NCBI GenBank assembly: GCA_905182735.1
Contig: CAJJCT010000008.1
Span: 1 to 64,000 of the forward strand
Direction: 5' to 3'
DNA length: 64,000 nucleotides
Source of the DNA: Candidatus Marivariicella framensis
GTDB taxonomy: Bacteria; Bacteroidota; Bacteroidia; Flavobacteriales; Flavobacteriaceae
Shown here: piece by piece, positions 28,929 to 37,001 of the stretch
Position numbering within the stretch: the first letter of the stretch is position 1
Layout: each line of letters opens with the position of its first letter
Position numbers and translations under genes: made by a program
Notes under the pieces: model-generated
The model's input: the letters and a program-made list of their open reading frames with translations, nothing else
Databases searched by the model: none
What the model was told of the DNA's origin: nothing

Positions 28929-29105
28929 TTAATTTCTTATTGGTCTTATTTGAAGGTCGCCATTACAGTTAGGGCAAATATGTTTTAGTTTTTTTTCAAC
29001 ACAGTCTTTGCAAAAAGTACATTCATAAGAGCATATGAAAACTTCTTTACTTACATTTAGAAAGTGCTTATTGCAATTTTCACAATTAGTTTTCATTTCT
29101 AACAT
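28929..29105 (-). CDS. DUF1272-type eight-cysteine zinc protein
   Basis: A 58-residue gene on the minus strand in what otherwise looks like a spacer. It begins MLEMKTNCENCNK and has cysteines at 8, 11, 25, 29, 32, 35, 44 and 47, ending CPNCNGDLQIRPIRN. The spacing (CxxC, CxxxCxxCxxC, CxxC) and the closing PNC.G.L..RPIR fit DUF1272, a widespread small zinc-ribbon family of unknown function. It is convergent with the lipoprotein gene (16-base gap) and divergent from the M24 peptidase gene. Cytosolic, no leader. Confidence 0.88.
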   Translation of the reverse strand: MLEMKTNCENCNKHFLNVSKEVFICSYECTFCKDCVEKKLKHICPNCNGDLQIRPIRN

Positions 29106-29185
29106 ATAAGAAAAATAATTTTTTTACTCATGATTTAGTCAAATAATAATTATTAAATTAAGCCATTAAATAATGAATAGATAAA

Positions 29186-29863
29186 ATGAATGATACTAAA
29201 TTACAACTAATTGGGGCAGAAAAAAAAGCAGCTCAATTGTTTAATCAAATTGATAACAGGGGCTTAATTTGTCCTGGCAAGTCAGAAAACGATCTTAATG
29301 CTGAGATCTTTAATCTAGCTTTCGAGCTTTATGGAATAAAAAAGTATTGGCACAAGAGAATTGTTAGGGCTGGAAAAAACACTCTTAAGCCATATAATGA
29401 AAATCCAGATAATTTAATAATACAAGAGGATGATATTTTGTTTATTGATTTTGGACCGATATTTGACGAGTGGGAGGCTGATTATGGAAGAACTTATGTT
29501 TTAGGAGACGATAAGCTAAAGCTGAAGCTTGTTAAAGATATTTCACTAGCTTGGAATGAGTGTAAGAATTTTTTTATTTCAAGAAAACATATAACAGGGG
29601 CTGAGCTTTACGATTACGCAGTTAAAAGTGCAAACAATTATGGTTGGAAATTTGGAGGTGAAATTGCCGGACATTTAATTGGTCACTTTCCACATGAAAA
29701 ATTGGATAAAGAAGATAAAACTAACTATGTCCACCCTGATAATAATATCGATATGTTAGCTCTAGATATAAATGGAAATAAAAGAGATTGGATACTTGAA
29801 ATTCATTTTGTTGATAACGAAAAGGAGATAGGTGGGTTTTTTGAACAGCTTTTAACTTGTTAA
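29186..29863 (+). CDS. M24 family metallopeptidase (Xaa-Pro peptidase-like)
   Basis: 225-residue pita-bread-fold enzyme. Metal ligands can be placed: Asp in FIDFGPIFDEWEADYGRT (first and second Asp), His in AGHLIGHFPHE, Glu in ILEIHFVD and the final Glu in GGFFEQLL. Only the catalytic domain is present, without the N-terminal creatinase domain. The next gene, a FAD oxidoreductase, starts 11 bases later and both probably share a transcript. Relatives include aminopeptidases and non-peptidase hydrolases, so the substrate is open. Confidence 0.88.
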   Translation: MNDTKLQLIGAEKKAAQLFNQIDNRGLICPGKSENDLNAEIFNLAFELYGIKKYWHKRIVRAGKNTLKPYNENPDNLIIQEDDILFIDFGPIFDEWEADYGRTYVLGDDKLKLKLVKDISLAWNECKNFFISRKHITGAELYDYAVKSANNYGWKFGGEIAGHLIGHFPHEKLDKEDKTNYVHPDNNIDMLALDINGNKRDWILEIHFVDNEKEIGGFFEQLLTC

Positions 29864-29874
29864 ATTTATTTTAA

Positions 29875-31473
29875 ATGATTCAATCGTATAAAAGAAAATA
29901 TAAAACAGAAGATCATTACGATGTAATAATGATTGGTTCTGGAATTGGATGCTTATCTGCTGCAGCTATTTTATCAAAAGAAGGCAAAAAAGTTCTTGTT
30001 CTTGAAAGGCATTACACTGCTGGTGGATTTACGCATGTTTTTAAAAGAAGAGGTTATGAGTGGGATGTTGGTATTCATTATATAGGTGAGGTTCAAAGAA
30101 AGAATAGTGCTATAAGACTGTTATTCGATTACATTACTGATTCGAAGCTTAAATGGGCTGATATGGGTAGTGTTTACGACAGGGTGATTATTGGTAACAA
30201 AAAGTATGATTTTGTAAAAGGTGTTAAGAATTTTAAAAATAAATTGGTAGAATATTTTCCTGACCAAGAGACTTCTATTAAAAACTACATAGATCTTATT
30301 TTTTCTTCAAATAAAGCTACAGGTAAATTCTACTTAAGCAAAGTTTTGCCAAGTTTTATCGATAAGATTTTAGGTCGTTTCATGAGGAGAGAATATTTAA
30401 AATATTCAAATCAGACAACTTATGATGTTTTATCAAAAATTATTAAAAATGATCAATTAATAAAAGTTCTTACTGCGCAGTATGGAGATTATGGTCTTCC
30501 TCCTAAACAGAGTAGTTTTGCAATGCATGCATCGGTAGTTAAGCATTATTTTGATGGAGGTAGTTTCCCTGTTGGCGGATCTTCAAGGATTTTAGAAACA
30601 ATAGATCCTGTGATAGAGAGATCGTCTGGAACAATTTTAGTTAGTGCAGAAGTGAAGCAGATTGTTGTGAAAAAAAATAAAGCTGTTGGTGTTCTAATGT
30701 CGGATGGTAAAGAATTCTATGCAAATAAAATAGTCAGTGGTACTGGAGTTTTTAATACTTATGAAAAATTGATCCCATCAGAGATGTGTAAAAAATATAA
30801 TTTAACTCCAAGGTTAAATGAAATTAAGCCGTCGGTTTCACATGGTTGTCTTTATATTGGGTTAAATGGATCACCAGAAGATTTAAATCTCCCTAAAAAT
30901 AATTTGTGGATATATCCAGATAAAGGAAGTCATGATCAGTGTGTTGAAGACTATTTGAATGATATCGATGCTCCATTTCCATTGGTTTATATTTCTTTTC
31001 CATCATCTAAGGACCCTACATGGAATAAAAGATATCCTGGTAAAAGTACTATTGATGTTATTACTCTTTTGCCTTACGAAACTTTTTCTCAATGGGAAGG
31101 TACAAAATGGATGAAAAGGGGGAGTGATTATGATCAGCTCAAAGAAAAGATTTCTAAAAGACTTTTAGAATGCTTATTTGATAAGATTCCAGATCTAAGA
31201 GATAAAATAGATCATTATGAATTGTCAAGCCCATTAACCACAAAGAATTTTGTTAATTATAAAAAAGGTGAATTGTACGGAATTGATCATAATCCAGAGC
31301 GTTTCAATCAAGTTTTTCTAAAGCCTAAAACAGAAATTAAAAACTTTTTTCTTACCGGACAAGATATCGTTACTGCTGGAGTAGGAGGGGCTTTGTTTTC
31401 CGGATTATTAACAGCTAGTGCAGTTTCTGGAAAAAACTTATTAAATAGAATTAAAAAGAGTTCCAATTCTTAA
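29875..31473 (+). CDS. FAD-dependent oxidoreductase, RetSat/CrtI-like (retinol saturase or carotenoid family)
   Basis: 532 residues. The N-terminal dinucleotide motif IGSGIGCLSAAAILSKEGKKV is followed by VLERHYTAGG and DVGIHYIGEV, the arrangement seen in all-trans-retinol 13,14-reductase and phytoene desaturase relatives. Other landmarks are GGSFPVGGSSRI (flavin/substrate) and the C-terminal FLTGQDIVTAGVGGALFSG FAD-ribityl motif. It probably reduces or desaturates a polyene lipid, but neither carotenoid genes nor rhodopsin are nearby to fix the substrate. It follows the M24 gene closely. Confidence 0.85.
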   Translation: MIQSYKRKYKTEDHYDVIMIGSGIGCLSAAAILSKEGKKVLVLERHYTAGGFTHVFKRRGYEWDVGIHYIGEVQRKNSAIRLLFDYITDSKLKWADMGSVYDRVIIGNKKYDFVKGVKNFKNKLVEYFPDQETSIKNYIDLIFSSNKATGKFYLSKVLPSFIDKILGRFMRREYLKYSNQTTYDVLSKIIKNDQLIKVLTAQYGDYGLPPKQSSFAMHASVVKHYFDGGSFPVGGSSRILETIDPVIERSSGTILVSAEVKQIVVKKNKAVGVLMSDGKEFYANKIVSGTGVFNTYEKLIPSEMCKKYNLTPRLNEIKPSVSHGCLYIGLNGSPEDLNLPKNNLWIYPDKGSHDQCVEDYLNDIDAPFPLVYISFPSSKDPTWNKRYPGKSTIDVITLLPYETFSQWEGTKWMKRGSDYDQLKEKISKRLLECLFDKIPDLRDKIDHYELSSPLTTKNFVNYKKGELYGIDHNPERFNQVFLKPKTEIKNFFLTGQDIVTAGVGGALFSGLLTASAVSGKNLLNRIKKSSNS

Positions 31474-31511
31474 AGTATTGTACTTTAATAGATTCATTAT
31501 GAATAATTTTT

Positions 31512-31538
31512 AAAAAAACCCTCCTGAAAGGAGGGTTT
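31512..31538 (-). terminator. Rho-independent terminator of hsp20
   Basis: A 10-base-pair stem, AAACCCTCCT with AGGAGGGTTT and a 3-base loop (31516-31538). On the minus strand it is followed by seven T, so it best serves the leftward hsp20 gene that stops at 31578. On the plus strand only three T follow the stem, so termination of the oxidoreductase gene from the other side is weaker. Confidence 0.85.
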
Positions 31539-31577
31539 GGAACTAATTAAAATTATATCAATATTGTAAAAAAATTA

Positions 31578-31997
31578 TTATTTGATTTTAATAAATTTCT
31601 TAGGTTGTAATTGGTCTTCTTTATTTTTAGGTAATTTAATTTTTAAAACACCATTAAGGTAAGAAGCATTTATTTTTGACAATTCTACACTTTTAGGGAT
31701 TGAAAAACTTCTTTTGAATGAGTTGTAATCAAATTCCTTCCTTGTGAAATCATCATTTTTATTTTCATTGTTTTTAACAACCTCAATTGACATTACTTTG
31801 TTTTCGTAGCTTATTTGAAAATCATCTTTATTGACCCCTGGAGCTGCAATTTGTAATGTAAAGCTCTTATCATCTTCTTTTACGTTAACAGCTGGTGTTG
31901 AGTTTGAATAATCTGGAATAGGTATGTCCCAGTTTGTTTTAAAAAAATCATCCATTATTGATGGAAATCTAGTATTTTGTTTTCTAATTAAATTCAT
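31578..31997 (-). CDS. Hsp20 / alpha-crystallin family small heat-shock protein
   Basis: ATP-independent holdase chaperone of 139 residues that keeps unfolding proteins soluble. The alpha-crystallin domain spans about 35-135 and contains the expected strands: PAVNVKEDDKSFTLQIAAPG, DDFQISYENKVMSIE, FKRSFSIPKSV and the signature ASYLNGVLKIKLPK. The short N-terminal arm begins MNLIRKQNTRFPS, as in other Bacteroidota. A strong terminator lies downstream, and inverted repeats lie about 70-120 bases upstream. It is a monocistronic unit. Confidence 0.95.
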   Translation of the reverse strand: MNLIRKQNTRFPSIMDDFFKTNWDIPIPDYSNSTPAVNVKEDDKSFTLQIAAPGVNKDDFQISYENKVMSIEVVKNNENKNDDFTRKEFDYNSFKRSFSIPKSVELSKINASYLNGVLKIKLPKNKEDQLQPKKFIKIK

Positions 31998-32066
31998 AAT
32001 ATTTATATTTTAGTTAAACATTTTTTACAAATTATTAAATACAAAATCAATGCCCATACAGAATAT

Positions 32067-32079
32067 TGACAGATTGTCA
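32067..32079 (-). promoter_or_regulatory. Inverted repeat TGACA-N3-TGTCA upstream of hsp20
   Basis: A perfect 5-base palindromic pair around a 3-base spacer, about 70 bases before the hsp20 start. It is the sort of site a dimeric regulator binds. It does not match CIRCE (TTAGCACTC). A regulatory role is inferred from position and symmetry only. Confidence 0.4.
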
Positions 32080-32092
32080 GCATTAATATGAA

Positions 32093-32119
32093 ATAAACAT
32101 GACTTTATGTCATGTTTAT
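32093..32119 (-). promoter_or_regulatory. 11-bp perfect inverted repeat with 5-base loop upstream of hsp20
   Basis: ATAAACATGAC and GTCATGTTTAT are exact complements around TTTAT. The core ATGAC-N5-GTCAT resembles the neighbouring TGACA/TGTCA site. No T-run follows on the minus strand, so a terminator for zip is less likely than an operator or RNA hairpin. Another TGTCA lies at about 32129. Confidence 0.45.
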
Positions 32120-32362
32120 AGTGTAATTGTCAGATTATATAGCTGTTATTTCTTATTTTACCTAATTAGATTTTTCCTTCAGTTGCTAAACAAGAACCTG
32201 AGTTAAAACCATAATCGTGAGTGAGCCAAGATAATATCAATTAAAATCATTTGATATTTTAAAATTATTTGCTTCTCCAGTAAAACACAAACTACAAGTT
32301 CAAATAGTATTAATCCACTGATTTAGAATAATAACCATTCTTTCCTAAAGTAAGATTTGAAA

Positions 32363-33028
32363 TTAAATAATTGCAGCAATTAATATAGCTGCGACAATAC
32401 TGAAAATTTTTTGAAGATTAAATTTATGTCCTTCACTACTTTCAAATAAAATTGTTGTCCCAATGTGCAAAAGCATCCCAACTACAACAGCAGTCAATGG
32501 ATATAGTAAATCTTCAAAAAGAGGTAGCTTATAAGAAATAATTGCTCCTAAAGGTGTGGCGATAGAAAAAGCACCCAAACACAATAATTTATACTTAACT
32601 GAGCCGTTAACCTTTTTAAAAATAAAATAAACAACCATTGCCACGGGAATTTTATGAATAAATAAACCCCAGCTTAATGTTTCAAATTTATTTATTGGTA
32701 TACCCTCTAAAAAGGCATGAAAACATATGCTTCCTAGAATTATAAATGATTGATTCTGATTTGTTGTTGAGTGTGAGTGACCATGTTCAGCACCCTTCGA
32801 GAAAAACTCTAAAATAATTTGTAATAAAATCCCAATCATTATCCAAGGCCCAGGCGTAAATGGTGTTTGAAGATATAGAACAGGTAGAATATCAGTAACA
32901 ATTAAGCTTATAAGTAGTGCGCCACTAAAAGCTAAAATCAGTTTTAAATCTTTGGACTTAAAATTAAAGGCAATATAAAAACCGATTAAACATCCAATTA
33001 AAGGCAATAAAATATTAATTATTTTCAT
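32363..33028 (-). CDS. ZIP family metal cation transporter
   Basis: Inner-membrane importer of Zn2+ or related divalent metals, 221 residues with about seven to eight helices. Metal-path signatures are present: the His-rich loop AEHGHSHST at about 90-98, HAFLEGIP in the fourth helix and HKIPVAM in the fifth. A third His-containing run, LHIGTTILFESSEGHK, lies in the penultimate helix. The gene is divergent from the RlmL-like methyltransferase gene and leftward toward the hsp20 spacer. No adjacent Zur-like site was recognised. Confidence 0.9.
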   Translation of the reverse strand: MKIINILLPLIGCLIGFYIAFNFKSKDLKLILAFSGALLISLIVTDILPVLYLQTPFTPGPWIMIGILLQIILEFFSKGAEHGHSHSTTNQNQSFIILGSICFHAFLEGIPINKFETLSWGLFIHKIPVAMVVYFIFKKVNGSVKYKLLCLGAFSIATPLGAIISYKLPLFEDLLYPLTAVVVGMLLHIGTTILFESSEGHKFNLQKIFSIVAAILIAAII

Positions 33029-33085
33029 TTATAATAAAAATATAATTTCAGCAAAATTAAAGTATTTTTGATCTGTAAATGATTT

Positions 33086-34249
33086 ATGGATAATAATTTT
33101 AAGATAGTTGCCAAGACCTTTTATGGAATGGAAGAAGTTCTTGCTAAAGAACTTCTTGATCTTGGTGCTCAAAATATAGAAATTGGTAATAGAATAGTAT
33201 CTTTTATCGGTGATAAAGGGTTTATCTATAAAGCAAACCTATGTTTACATACGGCTCTTAAAATTCTAAAGCCAATTTATGAGTTTAAAGCTAATTCCAA
33301 TGAAGACTTATACAGCGAGCTGTATAAATATCAATGGAGTGACTACATGAACGAATCAAGTACTTTTGTTTTTGATTCGGTCCTTTCAGGAAATATTTTT
33401 ACACATTCACTATTCGTTTCTCAAAAAGCCAAGGACGCTTTAGTTGACAAATTTAGAGATGAAAATAAGACTCGTCCAAATGTTGATCTGAAACATCCTG
33501 ATTTTCGCTTTCACCTTCATATTAACAATAATGTTTGTAGTTTGTTATTAGATTCTTCAGGTGAATCTTTACACAAAAGAGGTTATAGAACATCAACTAA
33601 CATCGCTCCAATAAATGAAGTTTTAGCTGCTGGAATAATTAAGTTATCAGGATGGGATAAATCAATTGATTTTATAGATCCAATGTGCGGTAGTGGCACT
33701 TTTTTAATAGAAGCAGCTATGATGGCATCTAATGTTCCAGCTAATATAAATAGAGATGAATTCGCTTTTGAAAAATGGCCAGATTGGGATCTTGATTTAT
33801 TTGAGTTGATTCAAAATTCACAATTAAAGAAAGTCAAGGAGCCTAGCATTCGTGTTTATGGATATGATAAGTCTCCATCGGCTATTCTAAAAGCTAAACA
33901 AAATATAAATCAGGCTAGTTTAAGTGATTTTATTTCAGTTGATCAAAATAGTTTTTTTGATACAAGCAAGGCTTCTAATGAAAAATTACATTTAGTTACA
34001 AATCCTCCCTACGGAGAAAGGTTAAAAGGCGATATAAAAGAATTATACAAAAACATAGGAGATACCTTAAAGACTAAATACTCAAATACTGACGCATGGT
34101 TTATCTCTTCTAACTTGGATGCAATGAAGTATGTTGGATTAAGACCGAGCAGAAAAATAAAATTATTTAATGGTAAGTTAGAATCTCGACTATTATATTT
34201 TCCTATTTATCCGGGAACAAAAAAAATTCACAAGCTGAATAAACCTTAA
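33086..34249 (+). CDS. THUMP-domain 23S rRNA guanine-N2 methyltransferase (RlmL-like)
   Basis: 387-residue class I SAM methyltransferase acting on 23S rRNA (E. coli RlmL modifies G2445). An N-terminal ferredoxin-like plus THUMP region (about 1-155, FYGMEEVLAKELLDLGAQNIE) precedes the catalytic domain. SAM motif I is DPMCGSGTFLIEAAMMA and the base-flipping motif is TNPPYGERL. Unlike the E. coli enzyme, there is no fused RlmK half. The gene is convergent with DUF6048 (4-base gap) and divergent from zip. Confidence 0.92.
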   Translation: MDNNFKIVAKTFYGMEEVLAKELLDLGAQNIEIGNRIVSFIGDKGFIYKANLCLHTALKILKPIYEFKANSNEDLYSELYKYQWSDYMNESSTFVFDSVLSGNIFTHSLFVSQKAKDALVDKFRDENKTRPNVDLKHPDFRFHLHINNNVCSLLLDSSGESLHKRGYRTSTNIAPINEVLAAGIIKLSGWDKSIDFIDPMCGSGTFLIEAAMMASNVPANINRDEFAFEKWPDWDLDLFELIQNSQLKKVKEPSIRVYGYDKSPSAILKAKQNINQASLSDFISVDQNSFFDTSKASNEKLHLVTNPPYGERLKGDIKELYKNIGDTLKTKYSNTDAWFISSNLDAMKYVGLRPSRKIKLFNGKLESRLLYFPIYPGTKKIHKLNKP

Positions 34250-34253
34250 AGTA

Positions 34254-34979
34254 TTATCTAGATTTCCCCCATTTAAAGGGAATTGAATAGGTGAGGGTGT
34301 AATTAAAGGATGAGCCGAAAATATTTTCATCTGTAACTCTATTAAATCCAGGAATGAATAAAACACCAAAATTTTCCGAAGAAGTGCTGCCCAATAATCT
34401 GTTAAGTCTTAGACTAAACCCCATATAAGTGTTTTTTAAAACTTGAACTTTCATTCCAACTAAGAATTCAATCCATTGAGCATTTAAATCACTTAATTTC
34501 CCAGTAGAGTATTCATTTTGAACAAGTTCCTCCTCAAAAATTTGTTCAGTTCTATATAGTAAGTAATTATTAATATTATGATTATATAGGCTGTTTGCAA
34601 ATCTAAAACCTAAATAAACCTGATTATTCATTCCAGTCCAGTTTTTATACATATTGAAATCAAACCCAAATTTAATATAACTTCCAGATGTTGTAAAGTT
34701 TATAAGTTCAGATTGTTGAGTTCTTTCTAGAGTCCCAATTTCGGAACTCAGATAAAGGTTTTCTTTTACTCTAAGGTCTCCAACAATTTCAAAACCTTTA
34801 AAAGTTTTATCAAATTGAGATATGGCAGGTTGAAAAAGATCAACACCAAAACGAAGTGTTAATGGAGCTTTTGTTTTATCATTAACTAAACTGTCTTTTT
34901 TAGATTGGGCAGATAGTAATTGTAAATTAATAATAAAAATAAAACTAATGATACAATGCCAGGTGCATGCTGTTTTCAT
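34254..34979 (-). CDS. DUF6048 family exported protein
   Basis: 241-residue protein with a signal peptide (CIISFIFIINLQLLSAQ) and a predicted outer-membrane beta-strand pattern: alternating aromatic and polar residues, e.g. GSYIKFGFDFNMYKN and YLGFRFANSLYNH. The family occurs in Flavobacteriia next to DUF6452 and rlmD, as here. Its start overlaps the end of the DUF6452 gene by 35 bases in another frame, an unusually long overlap for this window. Function unknown; I infer a small outer-membrane or periplasmic barrel. Confidence 0.8.
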   Translation of the reverse strand: MKTACTWHCIISFIFIINLQLLSAQSKKDSLVNDKTKAPLTLRFGVDLFQPAISQFDKTFKGFEIVGDLRVKENLYLSSEIGTLERTQQSELINFTTSGSYIKFGFDFNMYKNWTGMNNQVYLGFRFANSLYNHNINNYLLYRTEQIFEEELVQNEYSTGKLSDLNAQWIEFLVGMKVQVLKNTYMGFSLRLNRLLGSTSSENFGVLFIPGFNRVTDENIFGSSFNYTLTYSIPFKWGKSR

Positions 34980-35451
34980 TTAATATTGAATCTTTTATGA
35001 TTTTATATGATTTAATCCAGGAATTTTCAGTGCCAATTCCTTCAATTGGATTTTCGTTAAATATAAATTGACCTTTAAAACCGCATGCTCTATCCATATA
35101 AATATCGAAACGATCATGATTTATTTTTAATGTATCTATATTTTCATCTTCACCACCCCAATTATAAAAAAACTTTAGTTGAGTGAAGTCTTGAGAGTCT
35201 TTAAGTGGTATTGAAATTGAATCATTTCCTAATAAATATCTTCTTATGTAATCTCGATAATCATCATCTAATTTATTTATCACTAAAAAAGGAACATTTT
35301 TTGGCTCATTTATATTATTAGCATCAAAAAATCTAATTATTAAGTTTGGAGTTCCCGCTGTTCCTTCAATACAGATATCATCTCTTTCACATTTACTTAA
35401 TGATGTAAAAGATAAAATTATTAGAATAGAAATTATTATTTTTCTCTTCAT
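34945..35451 (-). CDS. DUF6452 family putative lipoprotein
   Basis: 168 residues. The leader IISILIILSFTSLSKC gives a lipobox-like LSKC (Lys before the Cys is unusual), then ERDDICIEGTAGTPNLIIRFFDANN, the conserved opening of DUF6452. The remainder is beta-rich. Its ATG overlaps the rlmD stop by 4 bases, and its 3' end overlaps the DUF6048 gene by 35 bases, so the three form one translationally coupled unit. Function unknown. Confidence 0.82.
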   Translation of the reverse strand: MKRKIIISILIILSFTSLSKCERDDICIEGTAGTPNLIIRFFDANNINEPKNVPFLVINKLDDDYRDYIRRYLLGNDSISIPLKDSQDFTQLKFFYNWGGEDENIDTLKINHDRFDIYMDRACGFKGQFIFNENPIEGIGTENSWIKSYKIIKDSILNENSMHLALYH

Positions 35452-36857
35452 TGCTTTTCTAAAAGTACAACATTTTCTACATGATGAGTCTGTGGAAACA
35501 TATCAACAGCTCTAGATCTACTTATTTTATAATTACCTTTTAATATGAATAAATCTCTTGCTTGAGTGGCACTGTTGCAACTTACATAAACTATCTTTTT
35601 TGGAGATAATTTTAATATCTGTTCAACAACCTTTTTGTGCATTCCATCTCTTGGAGGATCAGTTATAACGACATCTGCTTTTCCATACTTATTAATAAAG
35701 GCATCATTAAAAACTGTTTTCATATCTCCTAAAACAAACTCTACATTTCTAATTTTATTAGCTTTTGCATTATGCTTTGCAGCCTCAATAGCTTCAGCCA
35801 CAGACTCAACTCCAATCACTTTATGGCATTTTTTTGAAATAAACTGTGCAATTGTTCCTGTTCCAGTATAAAGGTCATAAACAATTTCAGATCCTTGAAG
35901 ACTTGCATAATCAAGAGTTATTTTATATAACTCATATGCTTGTTTGCTGTTAGTTTGATAAAAAGATTTGGGTGTGATCTTGAATTTTAAATCTTCTATT
36001 GATTCAGTAATGTAACTTTTTCCAGAGTAGCAAATTATCTCTTGATCATAAAGCGTGTCATTATCCTTTGAATTGACACAATAGTTAAGAGAAGAAATAG
36101 CTGGGAATTCTGATGTTAAATATTCAAGTAAACTAGCTATTTTTTTTACCTCATTTTCAAAAAATTGAATTAAAACCATTAAACCTCCATTACTGCTTGT
36201 TCTTATCATTAAAGTTCTGAGTAGACCTGTTTTATTATAATAATCATAAAATGAAAGATTATTTTTAAAAGAATACTTTCTTATTGAATTTCTAATCTCA
36301 TTAGAAGGATCTTCTTGTAAATAACATTTTTCAATATCAATTATTTTATCCCACATACCTGGTTTATGAAATCCAAGTCCATTTTTATTAAGATCATTTT
36401 CCTTATCATTTATTTCATCAATAGTTAGCCATCTTCTATTAGAAAATGAAAATTCCATTTTATTTCTATAAAAGTACTGTTCGGATGAACCGAGTATGGT
36501 TTCAGGTTCTATTAAATCAATCTTACCTATTCTTTTGATATTTTCAAGCACTTCTTTTTGCTTAAAAATTAATTGAGCAGCATAATTCATATTCTGCCAT
36601 TTACAGCCCCCGCATATTCCGAAATGATCACATTCTGGATCAATTCTATTTGGTGAAGGAGATATTAATTTTTCAATCCTTCCCTCAAGAAAACCTTTTC
36701 TTTTTTTAAAAACATTAACATTCACTATGTCTCCAGGAACACCTTTGTCAATAAAAATTGTTTTACCATCAGCTGTTTTTCCTACAGATTTTCCTTTACT
36801 GGCAGTATCTATAATTTTTATATCCTCATAAATAATATTTTTATTTTTACTTCTCAT
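35448..36857 (-). CDS. rlmD: 23S rRNA (uracil(1939)-C(5))-methyltransferase RlmD
   Basis: Methylates C5 of U1939 in 23S rRNA with SAM. A TRAM RNA-binding domain occupies about 10-65. The 4Fe-4S ligands are C76, C82, C85 and C178 (CDHFGICGGCKW, EKCYL). Catalytic motifs YDLYTGTGTIAQF, VITDPPRDGM and YVSCNSATQARDL (nucleophile Cys) follow. At 469 residues it is typical of the TrmA/RlmD class. It leads the operon with DUF6452 and DUF6048 and is divergent from the ornithine aminotransferase gene. Confidence 0.95.
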   Translation of the reverse strand: MRSKNKNIIYEDIKIIDTASKGKSVGKTADGKTIFIDKGVPGDIVNVNVFKKRKGFLEGRIEKLISPSPNRIDPECDHFGICGGCKWQNMNYAAQLIFKQKEVLENIKRIGKIDLIEPETILGSSEQYFYRNKMEFSFSNRRWLTIDEINDKENDLNKNGLGFHKPGMWDKIIDIEKCYLQEDPSNEIRNSIRKYSFKNNLSFYDYYNKTGLLRTLMIRTSSNGGLMVLIQFFENEVKKIASLLEYLTSEFPAISSLNYCVNSKDNDTLYDQEIICYSGKSYITESIEDLKFKITPKSFYQTNSKQAYELYKITLDYASLQGSEIVYDLYTGTGTIAQFISKKCHKVIGVESVAEAIEAAKHNAKANKIRNVEFVLGDMKTVFNDAFINKYGKADVVITDPPRDGMHKKVVEQILKLSPKKIVYVSCNSATQARDLFILKGNYKISRSRAVDMFPQTHHVENVVLLEKQ

Positions 36858-37001
36858 TTTACAAAACTACTATTGTTTATAATTTATAGTCATAAACGTT
36901 AATTATTATTTTAACAAACTCTAGTTTTAAATTTAAATATTCTTAATATAATTTATATATTTACAACAATAGACAGTAATAATGTTTTAAATAAAACAAC
37001 C

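Larger units (their letters stand above)
31998..32362. other. Long spacer upstream of hsp20 with inverted repeats
   Basis: 365 bases between the zip stop and the hsp20 start, the longest gene-free stretch in the window. Its hsp20-proximal half holds two inverted repeats and a third TGTCA half-site. In the zip-proximal half only short interrupted peptides can be read on the minus strand (for example one ending near 32168), not a gene. No RNA motif was recognised. Confidence 0.5.

Noticed and set aside
32093-32119. The 11-bp inverted repeat as a zip terminator
   Set aside because: It is more than 240 bases after the zip stop and has no T-run on the minus strand. An operator or leader hairpin fits better.
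32161-32340. Short minus-strand peptides in the zip-hsp20 spacer, one rich in Cys/Gly/Ser, suggestive of a decayed small protein
   Set aside because: Frames are interrupted by stops within 20-40 codons and no start or conserved family was recognised. The evidence for a pseudogene is too thin.
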